Part shown: one piece after another, positions 1 to 5,547 of the stretch
Position numbering within the stretch: the stretch's first letter is position 1
How the letters are laid out: every line of letters begins with the position of its first letter
Source: Myxococcales bacterium
GTDB lineage: Bacteria; Myxococcota; Polyangia; Fen-1088
Direction of reading: 5' to 3'
Length of the DNA: 5,547 nt
Assembly (NCBI GenBank): GCA_003157315.1
Contig: PMJE01000594.1
Span: 1 to 5,547, forward strand
Notes under the pieces: model-generated
What the model saw: only the letters and a program-made list of their open reading frames with translations
Database searches by the model: none
Told to the model about the DNA's origin: nothing
Position numbers and translations under genes: made by a program

Positions 1-89
1 CCCAAGTCCGCCTCGAGATCCAGGTCGGGATCCAGCATGTCGCGCGGGTATCCGGTCTTGTCACTGACCAGTTTGAGCACCGTCTCCAT
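1..89 (-). other. N-terminal part of an acyl carrier protein (ACP) domain, residues 1604-1632, cut by window edge
   Basis: The last visible residues read METVLKLVSDKTGYPRDML, followed by DPDLDLEADL. This matches the first helix and loop of PUFA-synthase/PKS ACPs, where EKTGYPxDMLxxDxDLEADLGIDSIKR is typical. The next codon begins GG, so the following residue is Gly, as expected. The phosphopantetheine-bearing serine should fall a few codons beyond base 1 and cannot be confirmed. PfaA-type proteins usually carry several such ACPs in a row; whether this one does is unknown from the window. Confidence 0.9.
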
Positions 90-3000
90 TGCGTCGCCGC
101 CACTGGACGCGGCTACCACCGGCGTCACCACCGAAGATGGAGCCACTGTCGCCGCCGGCGCCGGAACGAATGCCGGCTGAGCCGCAGGAGTCGCGACCAC
201 GGCCGGCGCAGCCTGCGCCCGCGGTGTCGCCACGACTGGCATGGACGCGCCATCGCCCACACTGGCGCTCGGGCCCGTGCCCATGGTCCAGGTCGACTGA
301 GCCGGCTCGCGCGCCGGCTGGCCAATGTCCTTGATGCGCAGGGTACGCTTCTCAACTTCCAGGACCGGCGACGGGTATCCGGAGATCTCAGACAGCCAGC
401 GTTGGTAGGCAACCCGATCCGCTACCCGCTCTTCGAGACCCTGAATGCGACGGAGCATGGTCATCGCGATCTGCGAACCAAAACCGGCGGCCAGGCGCAA
501 GGCGTAGCGCACCGGATAGTGTCCGCCCTTCGACAGATTGAGCGTGCCCAGTTCCGGATCGGGCTCGCGGTAGTTGGGCACCGGCGGAACGATCTGCCTC
601 TCCAGAATCTTGACCGCCACTGCATCCTCCACGCCCACCCCCATGGGATGACCAGTGAAGCCCTTGGTGTTGCACACCACCAAGTCGTTGGCGCTGGCGC
701 CAAAGGTCTTGCGCAAAGCAAACACCTCGGCCGAGGCGCTGCCTCCACGCGCTGGCGTGTAGGTCTCGTGCGAAATGAAGACCAGCTCGCGCGCCATTGC
801 GTGTCGGTCTACGCCGTGACGCCGCTCCACGCCTGACACTAGGCGCTCCATCACACCCTCGATGTGATCGACGTCCAGGCGCGTCCCGTGGAACGCGCTG
901 TTGGCGAACTCGCTGCCCAGCACTTCGCACAGTCCGCGCATGCCCCGCTCGCGCAGCGAATCTTCCGACTCCACCACCAAGCCGCACGCCCCCATGCCGA
1001 GCAGCATACCGTTGCGCCGGCGATCAAAGGGCAAGGCCGCCTTCTCCAGCACATCTTCAGTGGTGGCCGCGCCGGTAGCCAGGAAGCCGGCGCCCATCCA
1101 TTCCAGCAAATGGTCGGAAGTGACATCGTCAGCGCCGATGATCAGCACGCGGCGACAACGGCCGGCCCGTATCCAATCCTCGGCCATGCCCACCGCCATG
1201 GTGGTCGAGGCACAGGCCGCGTTGACTTGGGTGTTGGGACCGCGGATGCCGAGCAGTTCTGCAAACTGCGCGTGACCCATGGAGAGAATGCGGAAGAGGA
1301 AACGGCGATCGAACTCGTAGCTCTTGCCGCCGGTACGCTGGGTGAAGAAACGCGTGACCTCGTCGACCAAGTTGTCGTAGCCTGGGAAGGCCGAGGCGAA
1401 GATCACGCCGGTTTCGTCGGACATGGCGACGGGAAGCCGCCAGCGGTCGGGCAGGTAGCCGCCGGTAGTGGTGCGGCGATAGTGGCGTACCAGAGGAATC
1501 CCCGCATCGCGCAGCGCCTCGATGCCCGCGGCGATGGCCAAAGACGAGGTGATGTCCCATGCCTCCACTCGCTCGCGCGGTACCCCGAATTCCTCGACCA
1601 CATCGAAGGCGCCGCGGCGACCGGCCAGGCGAATAACCTCGTCTACCGACTGGATGGGATCCAGGCTGGGTTCGCCAACCTCGCGCTTAACCAGGCGAAC
1701 CACATTCTTCTCCAACATGCGGGTGCGGAAGACCTGGGGTACGGTATCGATGAAGGAATCGCCCCGCAGGATGCGTTCAACATTGCTGTCGTCGAAGACG
1801 TGCCTATTCTGCCCGGGCAGGCCCAAGGCCGCGCCCGACACGACAATCGATCCCGGACGGGCTTGCGGCAGCGCAGGCGGACCGGTGCGGCGGCCACCGT
1901 AGAGCGCCATGCCCTCGTCGAGAAAACGGGCAAACAATCTTCCCAGCCCTTCGTAGTCGGGCTGGCCTGCGCGAATCGGACTCTCACTCATGGTCTGGGT
2001 TACTCCCTGCGAAAAACTCGGACTTGTGGCGGCCACTGGTGTGGCGACGACGGTCTGTGGGTCGGGCCGCGTACCTGCAAGAGCGGCCAGCAGATTCTCG
2101 GGGCGTGGTATGCCTGCGGCGTAGAAGCCGCACATGGCATCGTGGAAGGAACGGATGCCGCCGCGTTTGGGATGATTGGTGGCAAAGCAGATGACGTCGT
2201 CTTTGTCGTCGAGAATGCTTTCCGCCAGGGCCATGAGCGCGCGTTTGGGCCCGACCTCAACGAAAACGCGCGCCCCCTCCCGGTAGCAGGTCTCGATGCC
2301 CTTGACGAACTGGACCGAGGACGCCATTTGGTCAGCCAGGCGGCGCCGGATGGTGTCCATGTCGTGGGTCGGGTAGAGTTCGCCGTCGATGTTGCCCACC
2401 AGCGGAATGCGCGGGAATGCGATCTGCATCTCGCAGATGGTGCGATACAGCGCATCCGACGCGGGCGCCACCACCTTGCTGTGGAAGGCGTGGGATACTG
2501 GGATGAGTTGCGCGATCATGCCCAGCTTGTTGAAGTAGTCGACCGCGCGGTCTACCGCATCGCTGGCACCCGCGATCACGGTCTGCTTGCGGCTGTTGAT
2601 GTTGGCCGGCGTGAGGTAGCCGCCGATCTCGGGCAAAAGGCGCACGATCTCGTCGGTGGGCCCCATCACCGAAGCCATCTTGCCCTTGTCGCCGATCGAC
2701 ACCGAGGCCATCGCCCGCGCACGCGCACTTACCGCCACCAGGGCTTCGGCGAAGGTGACCATGCCGGCACCCACAGCCGCGGCCCATTCGCCCAGGCTGT
2801 GCCCCATCACCATGTCGGGGATAACCCCATGCTTGTCAAGCAAGCGCATGATGGCGATGTCGCTGGCCACCATCGCCGGCTGGCAGATGGTGGTGTCCTT
2901 CAGGGCTTCTTCGGCCGCTTGCATGGCGGCCGAATCGGCCTCGTTCTTGTAGACGTAGCTGGTGAGCGGCTGACCCAGAATGGTGCCCATCACGCGATCG

Positions 3001-4898
3001 GCCTCGGCGAAAGTCTCGCGCACTATCGGGTCTGGCACATCGGCCAGCATGTTCACATACTGTGAGCCCTGGCCGGGAAATAGGAAGGCCAGCTTGCCCG
3101 CTCGACCACGCCGGAAGTGGATGCCTTTGCTCTGCAGCACGCGCCACTTCTTGGGCTCGTCTTTGTCGAGGCCTGCCAGAGCGGCCTCGCACTTCTTGAG
3201 CAAATCGGCCGCGTCCTCAAAGGCGATCACCAAACGCGCCGGCGCAGCGAGAAAATCGGGCCCGGGCGCCTGGCGGTCTGGCACCTGGCCGGCCTTGGCG
3301 CGATCCATGGCCTGCATTAGGGCGGTGCGCACGCTGCCCGCGTCGGTCCCGCCTACCGCCAACATGTTGCCCAGCATGGGCGGCCGTGCGTCCCTGGCCG
3401 GCGTGACCTCGGGCGTGCCACTAGTGAGGGAAGCGGGCACCTGCACCACCGGCTCACGCCGGGTCAGCATGCCGGGCACATACTCCTCGACCACCACGTG
3501 GAAATTGGCGCCACCAAAGCCGAAGGCCGACAGGCCGCAGCGCCGCGGACCGAACGACGGCTTCTCCCAAGGCTGAACCTTGGTGTTCACGAAGAGGGGC
3601 AACTTGTCCCAGGCGATATTGGGATTCGGCTGGTTGAAATTGATCGAGGGCGGGAGGATCTTGTGGTGACAGGCGAGCACGACCTTGAGCAGGCTGGCTG
3701 CGCCGGCCGCGCTCTTCAAATGGCCGATCTGCGATTTGATCGAGCCAAGCGCAATCCGATGCTTGATCGGCGAGCCTTCGGAAAGCAGCTTGGTCACGGT
3801 CTCCATCTCGGCCACGTCACCCGCCCGGGTCGAGGTACCATGGCCCTCGAGGAGAGTCATGGTCGCGGCGTCCAGTCCAGCGCGCTGCCAGGCGCGACGC
3901 AGGGCCAGTATCTGCCCAATGGGATTGGGGGCCGTGATGCTCTTACCCTTGCCGTCGCTGGAGCCGCCCACGCCACGAATGACAGCGTAGATACGATCGC
4001 CCGCCTGCTCCGCGTCCTGCAGGCGCTTGCACACCAAGAAAGCACCACCCTCACCCATGACGAAGCCGTTGGCGTCCTTGTCATATGGCCGCGAGCCGTC
4101 AGGCGAAAGTGCGCCGATCTTGCAGAACTTGATGTAGGTGGTGGCGCCCATGTTGCGGTCCATGGCGCCGGTGACAACTACGTCGTAGTGGTGCTCGTTG
4201 AGGCCGTCGACCGCGGCCTGCAAAGCGGCCAGCGAAGAAGCGCACGCGGCGTCCGCGGTGAAATTCGGTCCGCGTAGGTTGAGCACGGCCGCCACTCGGC
4301 CCGAGGTGATGTTGGTCAACTCGCCGGGCATGGTGTCTTCGGTGGTGTCGGGAAAACGCCGGCCCACCGATTCCCGCAACTGCGCCAGCAAGGCCGCGCG
4401 GTCGGCCGGAGCGAGCGACTGGAAAACCTGGGTGTCGGAGATGGCATGCACATACTCGGGCATGGAGAGGCGCAAGCAGGTGCGGTAGTGCAGCTCGCCA
4501 CCCATGGCATTGCCCAGGATCACGGCGGTCGATTCCGTGTCGAGCGGCCGGTCAGGATGGCCCGCATCGCGCAGCGCCTCGGCCGCGCACAGCAGAGCCC
4601 ACTTCTGGCCGTCATCCATAGCGGCCGCCACCGTGGGCGGAATGCGATACTGGGTCGGCTCAAAGGACACACCGCGCACCCAGCCGCCGATCTTGGAATA
4701 CGTCTTGCCCGGTGCCTTGGGATCAGGGTCGTAGTAGTCGGCCGGATCCCAGCGGTCCAGAGTGACCTCGCTCACCGAATCTCGGCCGGTCAGGACGTTC
4801 TGCCAGAAAGCCTTGGCATCGAGCGCATCGGGCAAAATTGCCCCCACGCCGATGACGGCGACGGCTCTCTCGGCCGGATCCCGTGTCGAACGACTCAT
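1..4898 (-). CDS. Giant type I polyketide/PUFA-synthase-like protein, KS-AT-KS-ACP, N-terminal 1632 codons (3' truncated by window edge)
   Basis: This is a multidomain iterative-type synthase that should build an acyl chain by decarboxylative condensation of malonyl units on its own ACPs, in the cytoplasm. Domains in order are KS1 (about 12-473, C219/H353/H393), AT (603-930, S701/R726/H806), KS2 (1015-1475, C1229/H1377/H1417), an Ala/Pro/Val-rich linker (about 1550-1600), and the start of an ACP (1604 to the edge). The frame is open with no in-frame stop from 4898 to base 1. The ATG at 4898 was chosen because a GGGAGG lies 8-9 bases upstream and only about a dozen residues precede the KS core AVIGVGA. 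An in-frame ATG at 4943 would add 15 residues. KS1 and AT look like PfaA of bacterial PUFA synthases, but the extra KS before the ACP is not PfaA-like, so no symbol is given. By family analogy the missing C-terminus probably holds more ACPs and KR/DH domains; that is inference. The product is unknown. Confidence 0.95.
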   Translation of the reverse strand, partial: MSRSTRDPAERAVAVIGVGAILPDALDAKAFWQNVLTGRDSVSEVTLDRWDPADYYDPDPKAPGKTYSKIGGWVRGVSFEPTQYRIPPTVAAAMDDGQKWALLCAAEALRDAGHPDRPLDTESTAVILGNAMGGELHYRTCLRLSMPEYVHAISDTQVFQSLAPADRAALLAQLRESVGRRFPDTTEDTMPGELTNITSGRVAAVLNLRGPNFTADAACASSLAALQAAVDGLNEHHYDVVVTGAMDRNMGATTYIKFCKIGALSPDGSRPYDKDANGFVMGEGGAFLVCKRLQDAEQAGDRIYAVIRGVGGSSDGKGKSITAPNPIGQILALRRAWQRAGLDAATMTLLEGHGTSTRAGDVAEMETVTKLLSEGSPIKHRIALGSIKSQIGHLKSAAGAASLLKVVLACHHKILPPSINFNQPNPNIAWDKLPLFVNTKVQPWEKPSFGPRRCGLSAFGFGGANFHVVVEEYVPGMLTRREPVVQVPASLTSGTPEVTPARDARPPMLGNMLAVGGTDAGSVRTALMQAMDRAKAGQVPDRQAPGPDFLAAPARLVIAFEDAADLLKKCEAALAGLDKDEPKKWRVLQSKGIHFRRGRAGKLAFLFPGQGSQYVNMLADVPDPIVRETFAEADRVMGTILGQPLTSYVYKNEADSAAMQAAEEALKDTTICQPAMVASDIAIMRLLDKHGVIPDMVMGHSLGEWAAAVGAGMVTFAEALVAVSARARAMASVSIGDKGKMASVMGPTDEIVRLLPEIGGYLTPANINSRKQTVIAGASDAVDRAVDYFNKLGMIAQLIPVSHAFHSKVVAPASDALYRTICEMQIAFPRIPLVGNIDGELYPTHDMDTIRRRLADQMASSVQFVKGIETCYREGARVFVEVGPKRALMALAESILDDKDDVICFATNHPKRGGIRSFHDAMCGFYAAGIPRPENLLAALAGTRPDPQTVVATPVAATSPSFSQGVTQTMSESPIRAGQPDYEGLGRLFARFLDEGMALYGGRRTGPPALPQARPGSIVVSGAALGLPGQNRHVFDDSNVERILRGDSFIDTVPQVFRTRMLEKNVVRLVKREVGEPSLDPIQSVDEVIRLAGRRGAFDVVEEFGVPRERVEAWDITSSLAIAAGIEALRDAGIPLVRHYRRTTTGGYLPDRWRLPVAMSDETGVIFASAFPGYDNLVDEVTRFFTQRTGGKSYEFDRRFLFRILSMGHAQFAELLGIRGPNTQVNAACASTTMAVGMAEDWIRAGRCRRVLIIGADDVTSDHLLEWMGAGFLATGAATTEDVLEKAALPFDRRRNGMLLGMGACGLVVESEDSLRERGMRGLCEVLGSEFANSAFHGTRLDVDHIEGVMERLVSGVERRHGVDRHAMARELVFISHETYTPARGGSASAEVFALRKTFGASANDLVVCNTKGFTGHPMGVGVEDAVAVKILERQIVPPVPNYREPDPELGTLNLSKGGHYPVRYALRLAAGFGSQIAMTMLRRIQGLEERVADRVAYQRWLSEISGYPSPVLEVEKRTLRIKDIGQPAREPAQSTWTMGTGPSASVGDGASMPVVATPRAQAAPAVVATPAAQPAFVPAPAATVAPSSVVTPVVAASSGGDAMETVLKLVSDKTGYPRDMLDPDLDLEADL
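90..461 (-). other. Inter-domain linker, C-terminal half Ala/Pro/Val-rich (residues ~1480-1603)
   Basis: The linker joins KS2 to the ACP. The first half (about 1480-1535) is charged and mixed in composition, including GLEERVADR and KRTLRIKDIG. The second half (about 1550-1600) is dominated by Ala, Pro and Val, with repeated VVATP-type units such as PVVATPRAQ and AVVATPAAQ. Flexible Ala/Pro linkers of this type flank the tandem ACPs of PUFA synthases and let the carrier domain reach several catalytic sites. No catalytic motif is visible here. Confidence 0.75.
474..1856 (-). other. KS2 domain, divergent second beta-ketoacyl synthase, residues ~1015-1475
   Basis: This is a second thiolase-fold condensing domain, placed between AT and ACP. 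It begins near SIVVSGAALGLPG (about 1017). The nucleophile is C1229 in NAACASTT (codon 1212-1214). The first His is H1377 in ISHETYTPARGG (768-770). The second His is H1417 in FTGHPMGVG (648-650). A FGSQIAMTML stretch closes the core near 1473. Because the Cys is kept, it is not a classical chain-length factor such as the one in PfaC. The HGTGT motif is changed to HETYT, the following Gly-Asp is lost, and the region looks about three residues longer than the usual motif. TGHP recalls the TGHPKG of fungal and mycobacterial FAS I KS domains. Its exact role (second condensing centre, chain-length control or transacylation) cannot be read from sequence. Confidence 0.88.
1501..1521. repeat. 21-bp direct repeat, copy in KS2
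   Basis: These 21 bases are identical to 4561-4581 and in the same frame. They encode the EALRDAG helix of KS2 (AAGIEALRDAGIPL). The equivalent helix in KS1 carries the other copy, so the repeat reflects the homology of the two KS domains with identical codon choice. Confidence 0.8.
2109..3092 (-). other. Malonyl-type acyltransferase (AT/MAT) domain of the synthase, residues ~603-930
   Basis: This domain loads extender units from acyl-CoA onto the ACP phosphopantetheine. It starts with FLFPGQGSQ (P608-Q613). The nucleophile S701 lies in GHSLGEW (codon 2796-2798). R726, 25 residues later, is at the position of the conserved carboxylate-binding arginine. H806 lies in SHAFHS (codon 2481-2483). 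HAFH (803-806) is the signature of malonyl-CoA rather than methylmalonyl-CoA selectivity in PKS ATs. The stretch EGARVFVEVGPKRAL and the later NHPKRGGI are characteristic of PUFA-synthase MAT domains. All catalytic residues are present. Confidence 0.93.
3480..4865 (-). other. KS1 domain (beta-ketoacyl synthase, PfaA-like) of the synthase, residues ~12-473
   Basis: This is the condensing domain. The nucleophile is C219 in ADAACASS (codon 4242-4244). The two catalytic histidines are H353 in EGHGTSTRAGD (3840-3842) and H393 in IGHLKSAAG (3720-3722), so the triad is complete and the domain should be active. The N-terminal part carries a YYDPDPKAPGKTY block followed by SKIGGW. The GFGGANFHVVVEE block near 461-472 marks the domain end. 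Both the first block and the EGHGT form (instead of EAHGT) are typical of PUFA-synthase KS domains rather than of modular antibiotic PKSs. Boundaries are estimates from motif positions. Confidence 0.93.
4561..4581. repeat. 21-bp direct repeat, copy in KS1
   Basis: This is identical to 1501-1521, 3060 bp away (exactly 1020 codons). It encodes EALRDAG within KS1 (CAAEALRDAGHPD). The flanking bases differ between the copies. Confidence 0.8.
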
Positions 4899-4906
4899 TT
4901 CAACTT

Positions 4907-4912
4907 CCTCCC
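4907..4912 (-). promoter_or_regulatory. Shine-Dalgarno site for the synthase start at 4898
   Basis: On the minus strand the sequence reads GGGAGG, then AAGTTGAA, then ATG (4898-4896), giving an 8-base spacer. This is close to ideal and supports the ATG at 4898 over the in-frame ATG at 4943. Confidence 0.75.
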
Positions 4913-4930
4913 GGATATCGAAAACGGAAA

Positions 4931-4957
4931 ACCGGGCGCCCATTGGCCCTCCCCGGT
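4931..4957 (-). promoter_or_regulatory. Inverted repeat in the intergenic gap enclosing an alternative SD and start codon
   Basis: The six-base arms ACCGGG (4957-4952) and CCCGGT (4936-4931) flank a 15-base interior, within which GCC and GGC can pair further. The interior contains GGGAGG and an in-frame ATG at 4943-4941. That ATG would extend the synthase by 15 residues (MGARFSVFDIREEVE). The arms are followed by broken T runs (GGTTTTCCGTTTTCG), too poor for a convincing intrinsic terminator. It may be a translational control hairpin or only a GC-rich coincidence. Confidence 0.35.
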
Positions 4958-5003
4958 GTCCGAATCAAACGAATAGTTGCGCCGTTAGTCTCTTTCTTGC
5001 TGG

Positions 5004-5547
5004 CTAGGCCCGAGCGGCGTCTTGCTCAACCAAAGCCTTGGCCACTATGTCCATGTCGGCCATCAAACCCTTGGCGCATGCCGTGATGGCACTGGACCGC
5101 AGGGCACGCTCGAAGTCGGCAATACCAGCGTCATCCACTGCATCCATGCCACGCACCAGACGAACCGCCAAGCCGAGCCCATCAAGCGCCGCCTCGCGCG
5201 CACAGACGCGCGACATGGCTTTAAGGGCCGAGGGTGCGAAGAAGGGCTGATACTTGGGCGCGCTCTGGCCCGCGGCGTAGCGGGAGAAATTGGCCGCGAT
5301 CTCTGCTCTCGTCATCAGCTCGCCCAGCTCGAAGAGCACATGCTGGTTGCGGGTCAGGCGGCCTACCCGGCAGCGCTCAGTGGTTTCCTGAACGAGATTC
5401 ACTGCCAAGGCCGCCGCGTCAGCCCCCACATCCGGGTGCTCGCGGTGCAAGGCTTCGAGTGAAGCGGCGATCTTCTTGTAGTACTGGCCGTGGTCCTGCA
5501 GATGCTGGCGCCAACGATCCCGCGACACCGTCCACTGCATGATCTCG
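5004..5547 (-). CDS. Probable acyl-CoA dehydrogenase family protein, C-terminal fragment (5' end outside window)
   Basis: The open frame extends through the right edge: codons Glu-Ile precede the ATG at 5540, so that ATG (EIMQWTV) is probably internal and not the start. At least 180 codons are visible, ending in TAG (5004-5006). The fragment looks almost wholly alpha-helical, with no signal peptide or membrane segment. Helices such as LFELGELMTRAEIAANFSR (about 70-88 counted from that Met) resemble the C-terminal helical region of large acyl-CoA dehydrogenases of the VLCAD/ACAD9 type. The flavin-binding core and catalytic Glu would be upstream, outside the window, so the assignment rests on weak helical resemblance and on context. 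It lies 105 bp upstream of the synthase on the same strand, which suggests co-transcription and a role in acyl-chain oxidation or desaturation in the same pathway. An unrelated helical protein is possible. Confidence 0.5.
   Translation of the reverse strand, partial: EIMQWTVSRDRWRQHLQDHGQYYKKIAASLEALHREHPDVGADAAALAVNLVQETTERCRVGRLTRNQHVLFELGELMTRAEIAANFSRYAAGQSAPKYQPFFAPSALKAMSRVCAREAALDGLGLAVRLVRGMDAVDDAGIADFERALRSSAITACAKGLMADMDIVAKALVEQDAARA

Larger units (their letters stand above)
4899..5003 (-). other. Intergenic gap between the acyl-CoA dehydrogenase-like gene and the synthase
   Basis: The gap is 105 bp. It holds the inverted repeat at 4931-4957 and the SD at 4907-4912. No convincing -35/-10 pair and no strong terminator were recognised, so read-through from the upstream gene is plausible. 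In the synthase frame, a TGA at 4967-4965 limits any N-terminal extension to the ATG at 4943. Confidence 0.6.

Noticed and set aside
388..987. A 199-codon minus-strand open frame overlapping KS2
   Set aside because: It is in a different frame from the synthase, with Arg/Gly-rich low-quality translation. The synthase frame through this interval contains H1377 and H1417 in proper context.
474..1856. KS2 as a PfaC-type chain-length factor
   Set aside because: CLF domains lose the active-site Cys. Here NAACASTT keeps it, and both histidines are present.
1989..1991. An internal ATG (M970) between AT and KS2 as a possible separate start for a KS2-ACP protein
   Set aside because: The frame is continuous with AT through a Pro/Thr/Val/Ala-rich linker, there is no stop before it, and no good SD was seen just upstream (CAGGGAGTAACCCAGACC precedes the ATG, with GGGAG about 11-12 bases away). 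It is better read as an inter-domain linker.
864..3065. A 733-codon open frame on the plus strand, antisense to the synthase
   Set aside because: Its triplets are exactly the reverse complements of the synthase codons. It stays open only because the sense gene rarely uses TTA, CTA or TCA codons, as expected at high GC. The translation shows no recognisable domain, while the minus frame has complete KS and AT motifs.
3498..4277. A 259-codon plus-strand open frame opposite KS1
   Set aside because: It is the same codon-aligned antisense effect in GC-rich coding DNA. The KS1 Cys-His-His motifs are on the minus strand over this interval.
4921..4957. An intrinsic terminator between the two genes
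   Set aside because: The stem is only six base pairs with a large interior, and the T run is interrupted by CCG. Termination here is not supported.

Overview
The window is GC-rich bacterial DNA. It holds parts of two genes, both on the minus strand and transcribed from high to low coordinates. Nearly all of it (1-4898) is the first 1632 codons of a giant modular type I polyketide / fatty-acid synthase that runs off the left edge. Upstream of it (5004-5547) lies the C-terminal part of another gene whose start is beyond the right edge. That fragment is best explained as the helical C-terminal domain of an acyl-CoA dehydrogenase-like protein. A 105-bp gap (4899-5003) separates them.

The synthase was read codon by codon along its frame and no stop or frameshift was found. 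Its visible domain order is KS1 (about residues 12-473), a linker, a malonyl-type AT (603-930), a linker, a second divergent KS2 (1015-1475), an Ala/Pro/Val-rich linker (about 1550-1600), and the first 29 residues of an acyl carrier protein domain. KS1 and AT resemble the PfaA subunit of bacterial polyunsaturated fatty acid (PUFA) synthases: a YYDPDPKAPGKTY block in KS1, an EGHGTSTRAGD motif, HAFH in the AT, and the VEVGPKRAL block near the AT end. Classical PfaA goes from KS-MAT straight to tandem ACPs. Here a second KS, with a complete Cys-His-His triad but an atypical first His motif, sits between AT and ACP. This is the most notable feature of the window.

The layout suggests a secondary-lipid or PUFA-like biosynthetic locus. 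The synthase would build an acyl chain from malonyl units, and the acyl-CoA dehydrogenase-like protein could act on an acyl thioester in the same pathway. Product, ACP number and downstream reductive domains lie outside the window. High GC and this gene type would fit Myxococcota/deltaproteobacteria-like or other environmental bacteria, but the sequence does not settle the taxon. No RNA gene, mobile element, CRISPR array or clear promoter was seen.
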